This document shows positions 9,847 to 21,140 of a DNA stretch of 64,000 nucleotides, piece after piece. The DNA comes from Agapetus fuscipes. Taxonomy: Eukaryota > Arthropoda > Insecta > Trichoptera > Glossosomatidae. The stretch is taken from the NCBI GenBank assembly GCA_951799405.1, contig OX637359.1, forward strand, positions 8,738,201-8,802,200, in the 5' to 3' direction. Under the pieces are notes generated by a model, which was not told the DNA's origin, searched no databases, and saw only the letters and a program-made list of their open reading frames with translations. Each line of letters starts with the position of its first letter. Within the stretch, counting starts at the first letter, position 1. The position numbers were made by a program, and so were the translations under genes.

Positions 9847-10310
9847 AATAGGTTGGTGTAAGGCTGACAGGGGCGTGTAGAGGGTATATGCAAAAACATT
9901 AAAGAATAAATATTTTCTCCCATCCCTTTAAAATAACTCATTTGAAATTGACTGAAGTGCTAACGATGGCTCCAATCGGACATACATTTTGAATTTTAAA
10001 TCTCAATATCTAGCTTAAATGCCTACCTATTTACCTATTTGGCGCATTTGCCTGTATTGGGATGCACGCCCCTAGAGGCTAACCACCCATAGGTACTGTA
10101 AAAAATGGCTGACTGTACCAATTCCACCTTTGTTTCAGAAAAGGTCGACAAGAGCTGCAGGGCTTATGTTCATATGAGACTGGATTTTTATGTTGTAAGT
10201 CCACATGCGGCATGTGTAAGCGTGAACTTATACGTGTCTGCTTATGGGAATGCCTGTAATATGAATCTCAAAGGTTATATTTCTTTGCAACTTAGATTAT
10301 AGATTATTAT
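9847..10310 (+). repeat. Repeat A interrupted by MITE D
   Basis: The repeat starts at 9847 (ATAGGTTGGTGTAAGGCTGA) and resumes at 10075 (GAGGCTAACCACCCATAG) after the MITE, ending in TAGATTATAG units. It has a 65-codon open frame at 10105-10302. Confidence 0.75.
9868..10074. mobile_element. MITE D (hAT type)
   Basis: Left CAGGGGCGTG and right CACGCCCCTA termini. The flanking 8-mers AAGGCTGA and GAGGCTAA each differ by one base from GAGGCTGA, the intact repeat A sequence, so this is an aged 8-bp target-site duplication. Confidence 0.75.
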
Positions 10311-10965
10311 AGATTTTACATAAGCAGGTATGAGTTTGAGCTCTTACAAATAGGTACTGCATGTGTAGTGACAAAATTAAAGCCAAAATCTCAAATGAAC
10401 ATAACTAAAAAATAATAAGTTATGAATTCAAAGTAAACAAAAGCACGCAGTCAAATGATTCAGCCATATTTTTCTCGGTCTTCTCTCTTCTCTCTTCCCT
10501 TTTTCCTTTCACATTTCCTCTATATATACACAGTATGACATGACGACTTATAATATAAATTAACGCGAGTTGAAATAATGTCTCAACTTGCAGCATAATT
10601 TTCAATTTGAAAAGTTAATTTAAAATTTGATGAATTTTTGTCTCGCATAACCCACTTTTCCCTCTACGGATCTTTCTCCTGAGCTAACTCGCTTTATAAC
10701 GCGGGTAAGATGATATTCCTCAGGTAATATTTTTGAAGTTTCAGGGTCTCTTGTATGTACCCCAAGTATAATATACAATTCTACGTTTATACTCAACCGA
10801 AGCGTTTACATGTTTGATTAATTTGTTATAGTTTTTTTTGACAATTATGGGTTTTAATTATTAATTTTTAAATTAGAATTTGTTTTCTGCTTAGTTTTTT
10901 AATGTCCATATATAATATATAATTGTTTATTGATTTAAAAAATGTAATTTATTGTGTGTATGTTT
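10311..10965. other. No gene seen
   Basis: AT-rich spacer with a CT-rich stretch at 10478-10520. The frames there lack any domain. Confidence 0.5.
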
Positions 10966-11219
10966 CCTTGACTTATAGGTAAGTATGCGGCTGACCAACC
11001 ATGCTGTAGAAAATGTTTAACTTTGACAATGTCACCCCTGTTTCAGGGAAGGTCGGCAAGAGTTGCAGGGCTTATTTTTATTTCAGATCGGGTTTTTATA
11101 TTGTAGGTCCACATGCGGCATGTGTTAAGCGCGAAATTATGCGTGTCTACTTGTGGGAATGCATTTAATATAAATCTCAAATGAGATATATCTTTGCAAC
11201 TTAGATTTAGATTTAGATA
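10966..11219 (+). repeat. Repeat A, full length
   Basis: Family start (CCTTGACTTATAGGTAAG) and tail (TTAGATTTAGATTTAGAT). Frame broken by substitutions. Confidence 0.85.
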
Positions 11220-12305
11220 GGTTATTAAGAGCGCTTTATACCCTAAACCCGTAATTTTTGTTTCTTTAAGGTTAAAAGGTCTTAGTAAAAAAAGTGACAG
11301 TAATGGAAAAAATCAGGCGTGTTAATTTATTATTTATCTATATTTTAAAGTTTAAAAAATTGGTATATAACCTTAAGAGTGTCACCACAAAAATATATTT
11401 AAAAAAACACGTTTTATCACATTGTTTATCGTTTTTTTATGTGGTAGGTATCGAATGGAAATATATTTGTTCTTTTAACTTAAAGGCGCTGTTTTAGTTT
11501 TCATAAATTTTCCGTGCAATGTTTAAATACAAAGTTTTACACTTGAGAAGTAAGGGGACTGTAACGATTTTATAATATTAAATTTAGGGGCCCAGAAAAG
11601 CTACTGCAAGTGATGAACTCCGTACCAGGCCTTATCACCCGCTACCAGAGGTCTAATATATTATAATCCAAAAGATATGGGTGGTTCATGGTGTATAACA
11701 AAAAAAAACTTGTATTTTATTTGTTCATGTATACATATTGATAGCTGAAAAGCTTTTTAGAGAAATGAAATAAGAAGACATATTTAAATTTAAATAAAAA
11801 TAAGGATGGTAAAATATAAGTAAAGACAATTTTTTTTTTATATGGATTGGAATAAACTGCATACAACAAATAAATGAAATTAAATAAGATTAAAAAAAAA
11901 AACAGAAATTTAAAAGAATATAAATGAAATGCAAAAAAGATACATAATCAATCTGAAAAGATAAAAATATATATGAAATAATCTCGTAATTATATGAAAC
12001 AACCCCATAAGGGAGAGGAAAAAATTGTTTTAAAAAATCGGAGCTATAGCATTGGAGTGTGAACCTTTCTTAGTTAAATGGATATCATAATGTAAAATAA
12101 AATTATTTTTTTCTTAAACCTAGTTTAATTTTCACAATAATATTTTATATCTCGAGCACTTTCGACCTTCAATACTCACAATACTCGACGGTCATTATCA
12201 AGAGTGACCTGACTAAGAAAAAAATAATTTTATGTCAAATAAAATGAATTTTTACTGAGTGAATACACAAACTCTACAAAATCTAATGGATATCATAATT
12301 TTTAT
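11220..12305. other. AT-rich low-complexity spacer
   Basis: Long A/T-rich region. At 12150-12215 the minus strand carries CTTGATAATGACC and GGTCGAAAGTGCTCGAG, the Penelope-type motif pair also seen at 61878. No gene. Confidence 0.45.
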
Positions 12306-12495
12306 TTTTTGACTCATAGGATAAGTATGAACAAAACCCACGTACATTTATAAATTTGGTCCAATTTTGCAAATGTTGCCCATAATTTTAGAGAAAGTCT
12401 GCAAGAGTTGCAGGGCTTAAATTTATTTAAAAGATTTGCAGGACTCACGCTAAGTTTAGATTTGACATTTTACATGAGTACATCTTTGCAACATA
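12306..12495 (+). repeat. Repeat A, degenerate
   Basis: Recognisable by TTGACTCATAGG, GCAAGAGTTGCAGGGCTT and the later TCTTTGCAACAT. Strongly diverged and lacking parts of the middle. Confidence 0.5.
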
Positions 12496-12499
12496 AACA

Positions 12500-12560
12500 T
12501 ATTTTGTTGAACCTGGGTCAATGTTATCGTTAAGACACCTGACGGCAATCGAACCAGCGT
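12500..12560 (-). repeat. tRNA-like fragment
   Basis: The minus strand has a B-box-like CTGGTTCGATTGCC followed by TTGACCCAGGTTCAAC, the same tail as the tRNA-like pieces at 14100 and 15330. Confidence 0.4.
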
Positions 12561-12942
12561 TGATTTTCATACCAACATGATAGTTGAAAATACCACTCCC
12601 TCATAGAGCTGACATGCGTTCTCAATCATCTTGGATTGAAATTCTCACTTTTTTCGTGCGGCACCAAAAAATTGCAGCTTTCAAATATCGCTTGTGTCTT
12701 GATCCACCCTCGAAGAAATTTGTGTCTTTTCTCGGGATTAAGGTGCGGCAAGGTTAACCCCGTCTTGGCTGCCTCTCTGTTGATTACTTAAACGAATAAT
12801 CCGTGACATTTTGGCGGCTAATCTTTAGGAGAAGACGCCCCTGCCGCGTTCAGAACGACTAGGGAAGTCTCTTAAAGCGAACACTCGCGTCTTACATCGT
12901 CCCACGGTGTTATTCACGGTTGCACAACAAAGTGGCCACAGA
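12561..12942. other. GC-richer unknown stretch
   Basis: Less AT-rich than its surroundings. No frame or repeat recognised. Confidence 0.35.
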
Positions 12943-13130
12943 CAATATCAGGACGATTTATTTGGTGAGCGCTGTTTTTGTGTGAATCACGCCTCAAGAG
13001 CCATCTGCGAGCATGATCGTCGCTGTAGAAAGCGCCAATTCTCACACAGGAACCAGAAGTGTAAGGCTGGATGGACCTATGGAGACTGGTCTTTGTAAAA
13101 AGCAGATTCATTTTTCGACCGAGCGAAGAG
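12943..13130 (-). repeat. SINE1, body and type I tail
   Basis: On the minus strand: GAGCGAAGAGC-complement, GGATGGACC, GCGCCAATTCTC and the type I tail GGTGAGCGCTGTTTTTGTG. The tRNA-like head is missing. Confidence 0.65.
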
Positions 13131-13194
13131 CAAATTTGAAAATTTACTTCTTTTCTTAACTAAAGACTAAAGACCGGTCAAACCCGTTCACAAT

Positions 13195-13870
13195 TTTTCT
13201 GTCGACGACATTTTGGTCACAGACAAATCGGTCACAGACACAGATCGGCCATGGACAAATCGGTCACACGACAGTTCGTCTACATGACTTTTAGGTCAAC
13301 AGCATTTCGCTCACATACAATATCCGAGTATGATCCATAGGAGGCGCGTGCATAGGGTATAGGCAAATATATTTCAGAATTAATTTATTTTCTCCCATTC
13401 CTTTAAAATAACTCATTTAAAATTGGCTAAAGTGCTATCGACGGCTCCAATTGAACCTAAATTTTGATATTAAATCGCAATATGAAGTTTGAATGCGTTT
13501 TTTTCCATATATTGCGTACCTATTAGGCGCCTGTGTCTGTATGGGATGCTCGCCCCTGATCCATAGACAGCTTCATCACAGGAAACTACTATTGATTAAA
13601 ACCATTTCTTTGGCGAGCAAGTTTTCTGTGATAGAAATGTGTGCGGACGTATATTGTCCGAAAAATTATGTGGATGAACTATGGTTTGACAAAATTGACC
13701 ATTTCTGATGTGTCTGTGTTATCTGTGGCCGTGTTTTCTGTGACCGAAATGTCGTTGACCGAAAAGTCGTGTGGACGAGCTGTCCTGTGACCTAGTTGTC
13801 AATGGACCAGCTGTCTGTGGACGAGCTATCTTTGACTGATTTGTAGTGTCACGGTTATTCATAGGCAAAC
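13195..13870. repeat. Degenerate 12-15 bp minisatellite, split by MITE D
   Basis: Loose tandem variants of TGACCGAAATGTC / GACAAATCGGTCACA occupy 13195-13330 and 13600-13870 and change strand sense between the halves. No coding role seen. Confidence 0.5.
13341..13558. mobile_element. MITE D (hAT type) with perfect TSD
   Basis: Flanked by identical 8-mers ATCCATAG (13333-13340, 13559-13566). Right end CGCCCCTG, left end GAGGCGCGTG (eroded CAGGGGCGTG). This copy fixes the family boundaries at about 218 bp. Confidence 0.85.
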
Positions 13871-13889
13871 GTAACGAATCAGTCTTTTG

Positions 13890-14030
13890 CTTAGGCCCGG
13901 TATTTTCAACGTTAGCATAGCGACTTTATACTGAAAGAAAAGTACGTACTTACATATGTCAAGTGTGTAGGTGGGTTTTTTTTATCAGTTTAAAGTCACA
14001 TAGGCTAACATTGAAAATACTGGGCCTAAG
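13890..14030. mobile_element. MITE H
   Basis: CTTAGGCCCGGTATTTTCAA at the left and its inverted match GAAAATACTGGGCCTAAG at the right, arms about 45 bp. Single copy in the window. Confidence 0.55.
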
Positions 14031-14099
14031 ACAAGTTTTACTGAAAAGTCTATTACTTTGACAAGCATAACTGAAAATTTCATAACAACAGTAAAACAT

Positions 14100-14165
14100 T
14101 AAAGATTGCTGGTTTGATTCCCGCCTGGCCCGTTGACCGTAACTTTGACTCTGGTTTAATAGATG
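14100..14165 (+). repeat. tRNA-like SINE fragment
   Basis: B-box-like TGGTTTGATTCCCG, then CTGGCCCGTTGACCGTAACT, shared with 15330-15425. Confidence 0.45.
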
Positions 14166-14221
14166 TCATCGGGTCATTATTAATACTTAAACGAATCATT
14201 GAAATATAAAATATTAGTTAT

Positions 14222-14455
14222 CTATAATCTATAATCTAAGTTGCAAGGATATATTCATTCAAAGCTCTCAGATGTATGCCTACAAACAAACACGTGAAGT
14301 TCGCACTTACAAATGCTGATTGTGTACTTACAAATAAAATCCAAACCTCAAATGAACATAAGCCCTGCAACTCTTGCCTACATTCCCTGAAACAGGGGTG
14401 ACATTGGCAAAGTGAACCATTTTTTACAGTATGGGTGGTCAGCCTCATACCAGTT
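14222..14455 (-). repeat. Repeat A, subfamily A2
   Basis: Full-length inverted copy. A2 differs from A1 in the second half (AAGCTCTCAGATGTATGCC here). A 70-codon frame, 14448-14236, parallels the one in the A2 copy at 23672. Confidence 0.85.
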
Positions 14456-15300
14456 GATGATGTTAATACCTATTTCTGGCCAAACACAAGGATGTTGAAT
14501 AGAGTTGAAACATTTTTGAATTTCAAACTTTTCTTTCGGTGGGCAAACGTCAGCCTTGTAGGGGACTGTCGTCTTTAGCAACCGATAACAAAATATTCGT
14601 ATGCCTTTTCTCTAACCACCCAGCCAGGTGACGTCACACTATTGTCAATGCTAATTCACGTGCATTCCTTTTCACTTTTTTTTTAAATAAAAAAAATAAA
14701 AAATACGATCTTTTTTTGTTAGAAAGTTAATTAGGAGGTCACAAAAAATGAGCCTTGTCTGTTCGTAAGGTCTAATCTTGTTATTTGAATGTTGCGCCTA
14801 AATTACGTTAGGGTTCTATCCGTTAATTTATCTAAGGTCAAAGACCAAGAGGCCCCCTTTTAATATTTTACATGTTTTCTGAAATTTCGGAACAAAATGG
14901 CTTGAGCAGTTTAAGAGTAGGTACATAGGTAACATGCAAAATGTAAATACATTTCTACAAATATTTATATTACATATTTATGTTGTCAATTTGTATCTAA
15001 AATGTTTATTTTCAACTGGTCGGTATTAAACAATATTATAAATAAATACACACAAAATTTATCCATACACAATGAGGATATTCAAAATGGCGGATTATTT
15101 TAATACGGAATCCCATTCAATGGAAAATAAACTGAAACATTTCCGTGAATAATTAATTTTCAATTTCGCCATTGAATTTTGTATGAAAACATTTTCGCCA
15201 TATTAATAAAACACAGTCCTTAATTTACATCTATCGGTGTTATTCACAAACAGCAAATCCATGGCTCAACCGCCGCATAATATGAATTTTCTATACATAA
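14456..15300. other. No gene seen
   Basis: AT-rich spacer with no recognised feature. Confidence 0.5.
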
Positions 15301-15314
15301 TTGTCGGTGTAATG

Positions 15315-15425
15315 GCCGTGAGTTCAAGTCGCTGTTCTTGACTGGCGTACTTGTAACAGACTACGTTGGTTCGAATCACGTCTGGCCCATTTGACCGTAA
15401 CTTCGACCCTGGTTCAACAGATGTA
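15315..15425 (+). repeat. tRNA-like SINE fragment
   Basis: GGTTCGAATCACG B box followed by CTTCGACCCTGGTTCAACAG. The same module tails appear at 3460, 12530, 14140 and 62945. Confidence 0.5.
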
Positions 15426-15467
15426 ATTGCATACACACAAGCTTCTGCTTTCGTATGAAGACAACTC

Positions 15468-15722
15468 GCTGCCTTAGTTCTTGTCTATCGTATCCGCCAT
15501 TGAGAAAATTTTACATGAGCAATGTTTTCATGTGTACTTGACCAATGTGTCTTATAAAAACAAGAAATCTATTTAAAAAATATTTAAAAAAACTCTCACA
15601 TTATCGAGTTTTACGGTTTTACTTAGCTCAGATTGTGTAGAATTTGATTCATAAGACAACTGCATGAAAAAGTAATATTTGACAAGATTGGCATATACGG
15701 TAAACAAGAACTGGGGGAGTGA
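15468..15722. mobile_element. MITE B copy
   Basis: Left CCTTAGTTCTTGTC and right CAAGAACTGGGGGAGTGA, with the family interior (CACATTATCGAGTTTTACGG). Confidence 0.6.
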
Positions 15723-16484
15723 ACTGGCCAGGTAAAGTAGGTTGGTGAATTGCATTCCTCTTCACATATTTGTTTTAAAATAAATAAAAATAATTTAAAT
15801 AATGAAAATAAGACAAAGAAGTGCGATTAGCTTCATATTAACCTATTACCTATTTTCATTAGAGAATTCTTTTTTTTTTAAATAAGACTCGTTGTTATAC
15901 AATTCGCAGGCAAAGAGAAAACCTAGACGAGTTTCCCTTGCTCTGTTAGGGGAATTTTCAGCTGAATTACACTCAAATTAGACAAAAATAATTACTCCGG
16001 CGAATTATTAGCCAGACAGGACGCTAAGCAGACCCCCTTCAAGTCAAGGGATGGCTCAGACACACAGTAGCGTATTAGGATTGTTGTAATAAATATTGTT
16101 ATGCTTTTTTTCAGGTTCTGCTATGTTAAAACTCCCATACTTTTTCTTGAGGAGATCGACCTAGCAAAAAATTATGAATAGGAGATCGACATTTTAACTG
16201 TTTGGCCCACCAAATATAACTCATAAAAGCATAATGTACAAATATTATTAAGAAAAAAAATAGCATAAGTAAAACCGGTCGTACATTATTAAATTTTACT
16301 CGCCCCGTAACCTTATTCAATTTTATTTTTATTTTTAATTTTTTTAAATGAAAGGTTACAAAGTGAATGCCTCATCAATTAATGATAAGTAAAACTACAT
16401 TGTTTTAGCTATCCTCAGCGATCGACCTTTTAAAACCTCCCGCGATCGACCGTATGGGCACCTCTGATATAGGGTGTATAATAA
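15723..16484. other. No gene seen
   Basis: AT-rich spacer; short frames only, no domain. Confidence 0.5.
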
Positions 16485-16700
16485 ATCTACAATCTAAATC
16501 TAAGCTGCAAAGATATACATTATTTAAGATTCATATTAAACGCATTCATGTATAAGTTCACGCTAACACATGCTGCATGTGGACCTACGTACAATATAAA
16601 AACCCAATCTCAAATAAGCATCAGCCTTGCAACTCTAGCCAACCTTCCCTGAAACAGGGGTGACATTGGCAAAGTGAACCATTTTTTACAGTACAGTATA
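16485..16700 (-). repeat. Repeat A
   Basis: Inverted copy from AATCTACAATCTAAATCTAA to the GTGAACCATTTTTTACAGTA near its start, which is then cut by MITE D. Confidence 0.8.
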
Positions 16701-16705
16701 GAAAA

Positions 16706-16911
16706 TATTTATTCTGAAATACATTTCAGAATAAATATTTTCTCCCATTCCTTTAAAATAACTTGTTTGAAATTGACTGATGTGCTAACGATGGCACAAA
16801 TCGAACTTATATTTTGATTTTTAAATCTGAATATCAAGTTTGAATGTTTTTTTTTTATCATATATTGCCTACATATTAGGCGCATATGCCTGTATGGGAT
16901 GCACGCGCCTG
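16706..16911. mobile_element. MITE D (hAT type), left end lost
   Basis: Family interior and right terminus GCACGCGCCTG. Adjacent to, and probably inserted in, the repeat A copy on its left. Confidence 0.6.
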
Positions 16912-16924
16912 GTACCTCAGGGCG

Positions 16925-17030
16925 TACCTATTTAACTCACATTTATGAATGTTGAAGAGATGAAAGAGATATGCCAGGACAGAAAAAATGGAGACGCACC
17001 TGCGGAGGTACCGGCCACCCCTAGTGGAAC
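16925..17030 (+). pseudogene. LINE-beta ORF2 C-terminal fragment
   Basis: With one frameshift it reads NVEEMKEICQDRKKWRR then TCGGTGHP and a stop, matching the intact version on the minus strand at 57404-57590. A 169-codon frame on the opposite strand is antisense to this and is not a gene. Confidence 0.65.
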
Positions 17031-18121
17031 GACGACAATATACAGCAACAGCAACATCGCTCAAGTTCTTTTTATTTGATATTGCTTTTTCTATTTTGGT
17101 AAGGATTGACCCATGAAAACATAATTTAAGAGAGACAAAACACGGTTTTATTCTAATATTTTTTGACAGGGGAAAGAGAAAGTAAAAAATGGCAAGAACT
17201 GCATTTGAACACACAAAAATACACTTCCACAAACAACTGATCGAATATAAAGATGAACATGCTTCGATTTTTTTTCTACGATAGAGCCGCCACTGGTTGT
17301 TGTATTTTTTTTTTTCATTTTTACATAAAGCCATGTACCTAAGTGCTACACTTTCAGAAATGACTTCCTCGATTAAATAACTCAAATGAGATTTTAAATT
17401 GCTTTCGACACGAAAAATATTTTTAAATTTACACCTGTTTTTTTCTGTATTTGACTTTTTTCATCTTGGCTTAGATTTATTTGCAGAGAAGTCTCGACAT
17501 AGCTAACGATCATATAAGTGAGTAGAAAGGCATACAAAATGGCCGCGCTTAAACAGCTGATCTCACTGTCAAATGATTACCTTAAAATTTATTACACGGA
17601 AATTATGTATTGTTACGATTTTTCGGTTCGGATACTTTCAAATAAAACACTACTCTTCTTTTTACTTATTTATTTTACACTGTTTATATTTATTTTTACA
17701 AAGACACTTCTCAATTATTCCATTACATTGGTTTTAGTTTACTGGTCGAATTTGTTCAATGTATTTGTGAAGCTTGCAGAAGACTGACTCCTAGTGCAAG
17801 CAACTTGCACCCTTTTTATACTAAGGATGGTACTGTCGAGAACACATTATTGCTAGACTGTTCTCGAAGCACATACATAATTAAAGTAATCTAGTGACTT
17901 CTCTATTTACATACAATTATCAATTCTACCCACCAATACAATAAATAATTCCTATAACTATAACTAATACCTATACTTATTTTAATATTTATATTTCATA
18001 TTTACATAACAGTATCAAATGAAAGTGCTTCAGAATGTTTATTTTACTAACTCGGGTCAATAAAATTGTTATGTCTCACAGTCGAGTTTCTAGGGAAAAA
18101 AGCACACTAATATTTTGATGC
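17031..18121. other. No gene seen
   Basis: AT-rich spacer. A hydrophobic 89-codon frame at 17518-17787 starts at GTG and has only low-complexity hydrophobic sequence; not supported. Confidence 0.45.
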
Positions 18122-18400
18122 AGTCAATAGCTCAATTGGTAGAATGCTTGCATTTCATGACAATTTGACATTGTTCGATCCCAACAATGGTGTAAGAAAT
18201 AATTTCCCGTTTAAGTGTTTATTTCAACCGCTTAGATATAGATACCAGCAAGGAGTAATCAGCTCCAAACATCCACTTCAAGTAAAGGGGCTGTTAAAAG
18301 GACACACCTTAGTTGTAAAAATAAATAGGTTACACACACGCCACGTGCGATTCCTTTGGGAACAACGCAGTAAGATGTGGCACTATATGCGCAGCTTTTG
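18122..18400 (+). repeat. SINE2 copy with best A box
   Basis: The head reads ATAGCTCAATTGGTAGAATG (A box) and TGTTCGATCCC (B box), followed by the family body and tail. The promoter-like boxes mark a tRNA-derived Pol III SINE. Confidence 0.7.
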
Positions 18401-18819
18401 TATTTTTTGCGGTTGCCAAGGACCCTACACGCATAAACTTGTGACATTCGTCCGCCGAAAAAAAACTAATTCCAAGATATTACGAGTTCATTGTAAAAAT
18501 GCTTAGGTTGTCCGTCAAGGAAAGGAAACGCCCGAATCAATTATGTCAGTTTTTGTGAAATTAAAAACGAAAGGAAAAAATGTAATTTTCATGTTTTCCA
18601 GTGTAATCAGGGGGGACAGTGAAAATTTCACGAATATTCCGACACCCCCCCCCTCGACAAAGAAACACAGCTGCCAAATTTTTGTACAAATATTAAAAAA
18701 AACAACAACAAAAAACATAGTCTAGGTGTTAGTAAATATATGAATTATTTTTTTCAAAATATTATTTGGTTAACGAAGTATGCAGTTTAGTCTTATGTCC
18801 AATGCAAGTAAATGATTTT
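18401..18819. other. No gene seen
   Basis: Two overlapping opposite frames (18515-18725) are mutual shadows in A/T-rich sequence. A C9 run lies at 18645-18655. Confidence 0.4.
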
Positions 18820-18821
18820 TT

Positions 18822-18920
18822 TTAAAGGAATCCTGTGCGGGAGGCTCCCCAATTCTTAAAAGTCTTTGGGGTCTATGTCACCCTGGAAGGGTGCCGCGGA
18901 GGTGCTGCTTGAATTGTTGC
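18822..18920 (-). repeat. SINE1 type II tail fragment
   Basis: AATCCTGTGCGGGAGGCTCC and the following block match the 3' tail of SINE1 copies at 27275, 33336 and 55498. Confidence 0.55.
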
Positions 18921-18932
18921 CAGGAAGTAGAG

Positions 18933-19185
18933 ATTCTAAATCTAAATCTAAATCTAAGCTACAAAGATATGTATCATTTGAGATTCATATTAAATGCATT
19001 CCCACAAGCAGGCATGCATAATTTCGCGCTTACACATGCTGCATGTGGACCTACAATATAAAAACCCCAATCTCAAATGAACATAAGCCCTGCAACTCTT
19101 GCCGACCTTCCCTGAAGCAGGGGCGACATTGGCAAAGTGAACCATTTTTTACAGTATGGGTGTTCAGCCGCATACCAACCTATCA
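18933..19185 (-). repeat. Repeat A, full length
   Basis: Inverted copy with four TAAATC units at its end and the complete body. Confidence 0.85.
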
Positions 19186-19339
19186 GTTAAGGAGATTGAT
19201 GTTGGTTTTAAATAAAACCGGATTAAATTGGGTTTTTTCGGCTAAAATTTGGCTAAAAAACAGGTTTTAACACTGCGAGTTGAATTTTGAAAAATTAAAT
19301 CAAATAGAAAATGCTGACTAACTAAAACTAGATTTCCGT

Positions 19340-19770
19340 GTGTGTAATGTGTATGTTGAGATGCTACATCTTTCTGATTGTATTCTATGGCACGGAAGGG
19401 TGGACACTTACACAGTGCCTTGAGAACAGAATCACTGCCTTTGTAATGTCGGATGTTGAAGGTTTCCTGGATGGATGGAGTCACAAATGCTGAGGTTCTT
19501 TTCCATATGAATACCAAATTTGATCTTATGATGTTTATTAAAAGAAATAAAAGATTATTTTTGCCAAACAAAGAGAAATGAGAAGTATACTCCTGCATCT
19601 CATAATACAGCGAAGAATTGAGGGAAAACGCGCTCCATGTCGAAGGAGAACATCTTGGTTGAAGAACCTGAGACAGTGGTTTGGCAAAACCACAAGATCC
19701 CTCTTTCATGCCGCAGCATCGAACGTGCAAATCGCTTTGATGATCACCAATCTTCATTGAAGAGAAACAC
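19340..19770 (+). pseudogene. LINE-alpha reverse transcriptase C-terminal fragment
   Basis: 19578-19760 reads as the C-terminal end of a non-LTR RT (IEGKRAPCRRRTSWLKNLRQ, then LFHAAASNVQIALMITNLH). The region upstream is broken. A 219-codon frame on the minus strand (19242-19901) is its antisense shadow. Confidence 0.7.
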
Positions 19771-19796
19771 AAAGATCCTTCAAATATCCTTACAAC

Positions 19797-19910
19797 AACT
19801 GACTCTTGCTTTTGTGCTTGGCGCTTTCTATAGTGACGAGTAACCATCAATCTCGTAGAGGGGCTTTTGAGGTGTGATTCACATAAAACAGCGCTCACCA
19901 AATAAATGAT
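19797..19910 (+). repeat. SINE1 3' part, type I tail
   Basis: GACTCTTGCTTTTGTGCTTG through CAGCGCTCACCAAATAAATG. Joined directly to the LINE-alpha end. Confidence 0.6.
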
Positions 19911-20254
19911 CCGTACAATAATTTATATTATTTGGTAAAACAAGGAGGCTTGGATGGGACCCCCTCGATGGAAAATTAGATGAAGGCAAACGGCCGAACT
20001 TAACAAAGAGCGATTGAGTTTTTAAGGAGAAGGGAAAAATAAAAGATTGCTGTGCTGGAAGGAAGGGGCGGGGGAACGGAAGTATACGTATATTTTTTTG
20101 CAAGTTGCTATTTTGTTTTTTGTATCAAACAAAATGAATTTCGCACGGGTAGCTTGACGGACACAAGTGCAGCTGTAATCAACCATTGATTTATTTTTTA
20201 TATATATTTTGTTCGTTCATTCATTTTTTTATTACACATAGTAAACTGGTCCTC
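19911..20254. other. No gene seen
   Basis: Spacer; nothing recognised. Confidence 0.5.
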
Positions 20255-20495
20255 GACTTATAAGTTGGTATAAGGCTGACCACCCATAGATACTGTAAAA
20301 ATATATTCACTCTGTCATCTCTCTCTCAGGGAAGTTCGGCAAGAGTTGCAGGGCTTATGTGCATTTGAGTTGGGATTTTTATATTGTAGGTCCACATGCG
20401 GAATGTCTAAGCATGAACTTATACGTGTCTGCTTGTGGGAATGCATTTAATATGAATCTCAAATGTAATATATTTGTGCAACTTAGATGATAGAT
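20255..20495 (+). repeat. Repeat A
   Basis: Starts CCTCGACTTATAAGTTGG and ends CAACTTAGATGATAGATTA; moderately diverged. Confidence 0.8.
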
Positions 20496-20619
20496 TATAC
20501 TAATAAGCATTATTTTCATTACGTAGGCTATATTTTCAGCGCTGGTATGTAAGGCGTGTTTTTCGTAGAGCCAAAGGATTCAATGGTAGTCATTGACAAG
20601 CGTGCAAATGCAAAGAAAA

Positions 20620-20870
20620 CTTAATTCAGAAAACTGGCTTGAAAAGCCTGAAAACCATGCGTAATGGACCTCTAATGGTGCTATCACTTAAAGTGATCAA
20701 CAGTTTTCCATTCAGACATCCCCACCCTGTTGGAGAGCTACAGGTTGTATGTGCCTGATGGCTACAGCAGTGGCTGAGGACGTTGCGTACTTTATGAAAC
20801 AAAAAATTGCACTGATGTTGTTGCACAACATCTTGTGACTCAGAGTTAAAAATTCTAATAAAGGCATTTT
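20620..20870 (+). pseudogene. Possible 3' end of a coding sequence with poly(A) signal
   Basis: A frame through ATG at 20658 continues 32 codons (KVINSFPFRHPHPVGELQVV) to a TGA, and AATAAA follows near 20860. It is GC-richer than its flanks. Not recognised; it could be a transposase or gene remnant. Confidence 0.25.
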
Positions 20871-20942
20871 CAAAAGTAATTTATATCAACTTCTTTGAGT
20901 TCCTAGCAGCGTGTTCATGGCTGTAAGGGTGAAATGACTGTA

Positions 20943-21140
20943 ATGTATAATCTTGGTGGCAAAGATATATCAAAATTTAAAATTCATATTAAATGCATGC
21001 CCAAAAAACAGACACGTGCAAGTCAGCACTTACGAATGCTGCATTTTTATTTACAAAATAAAATCAAAACCTTAAGTGAACATATAAACACTACAACTTT
21101 ATTATACCTTCTCTGAAATATGGGCAACATTGTTTGTGCA
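20943..21140 (-). repeat. Repeat A, diverged
   Basis: GTATAATCTTGGTGGCAAAGA through ACATTG. The missing start may be the CATTTTTTACAG...ACATACTAAACC piece at 21465-21510, displaced by about 330 bp of other DNA. Confidence 0.55.

Noticed and set aside
16876..17385. 169-codon frame on the minus strand
   Set aside because: Covers the MITE D end and the antisense of LINE-beta; hydrophobic low-complexity sequence only.
17518..17787. Hydrophobic 89-codon frame as a membrane protein
   Set aside because: GTG start, simple F/L/I/T composition from AT-rich DNA, no homologous frame elsewhere.
18144..18506. 120-codon frame
   Set aside because: Lies inside a SINE2 copy.
19242..19901. 219-codon frame on the minus strand
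   Set aside because: Antisense to the LINE-alpha reverse-transcriptase end and a SINE1 tail; no domain in its own right.
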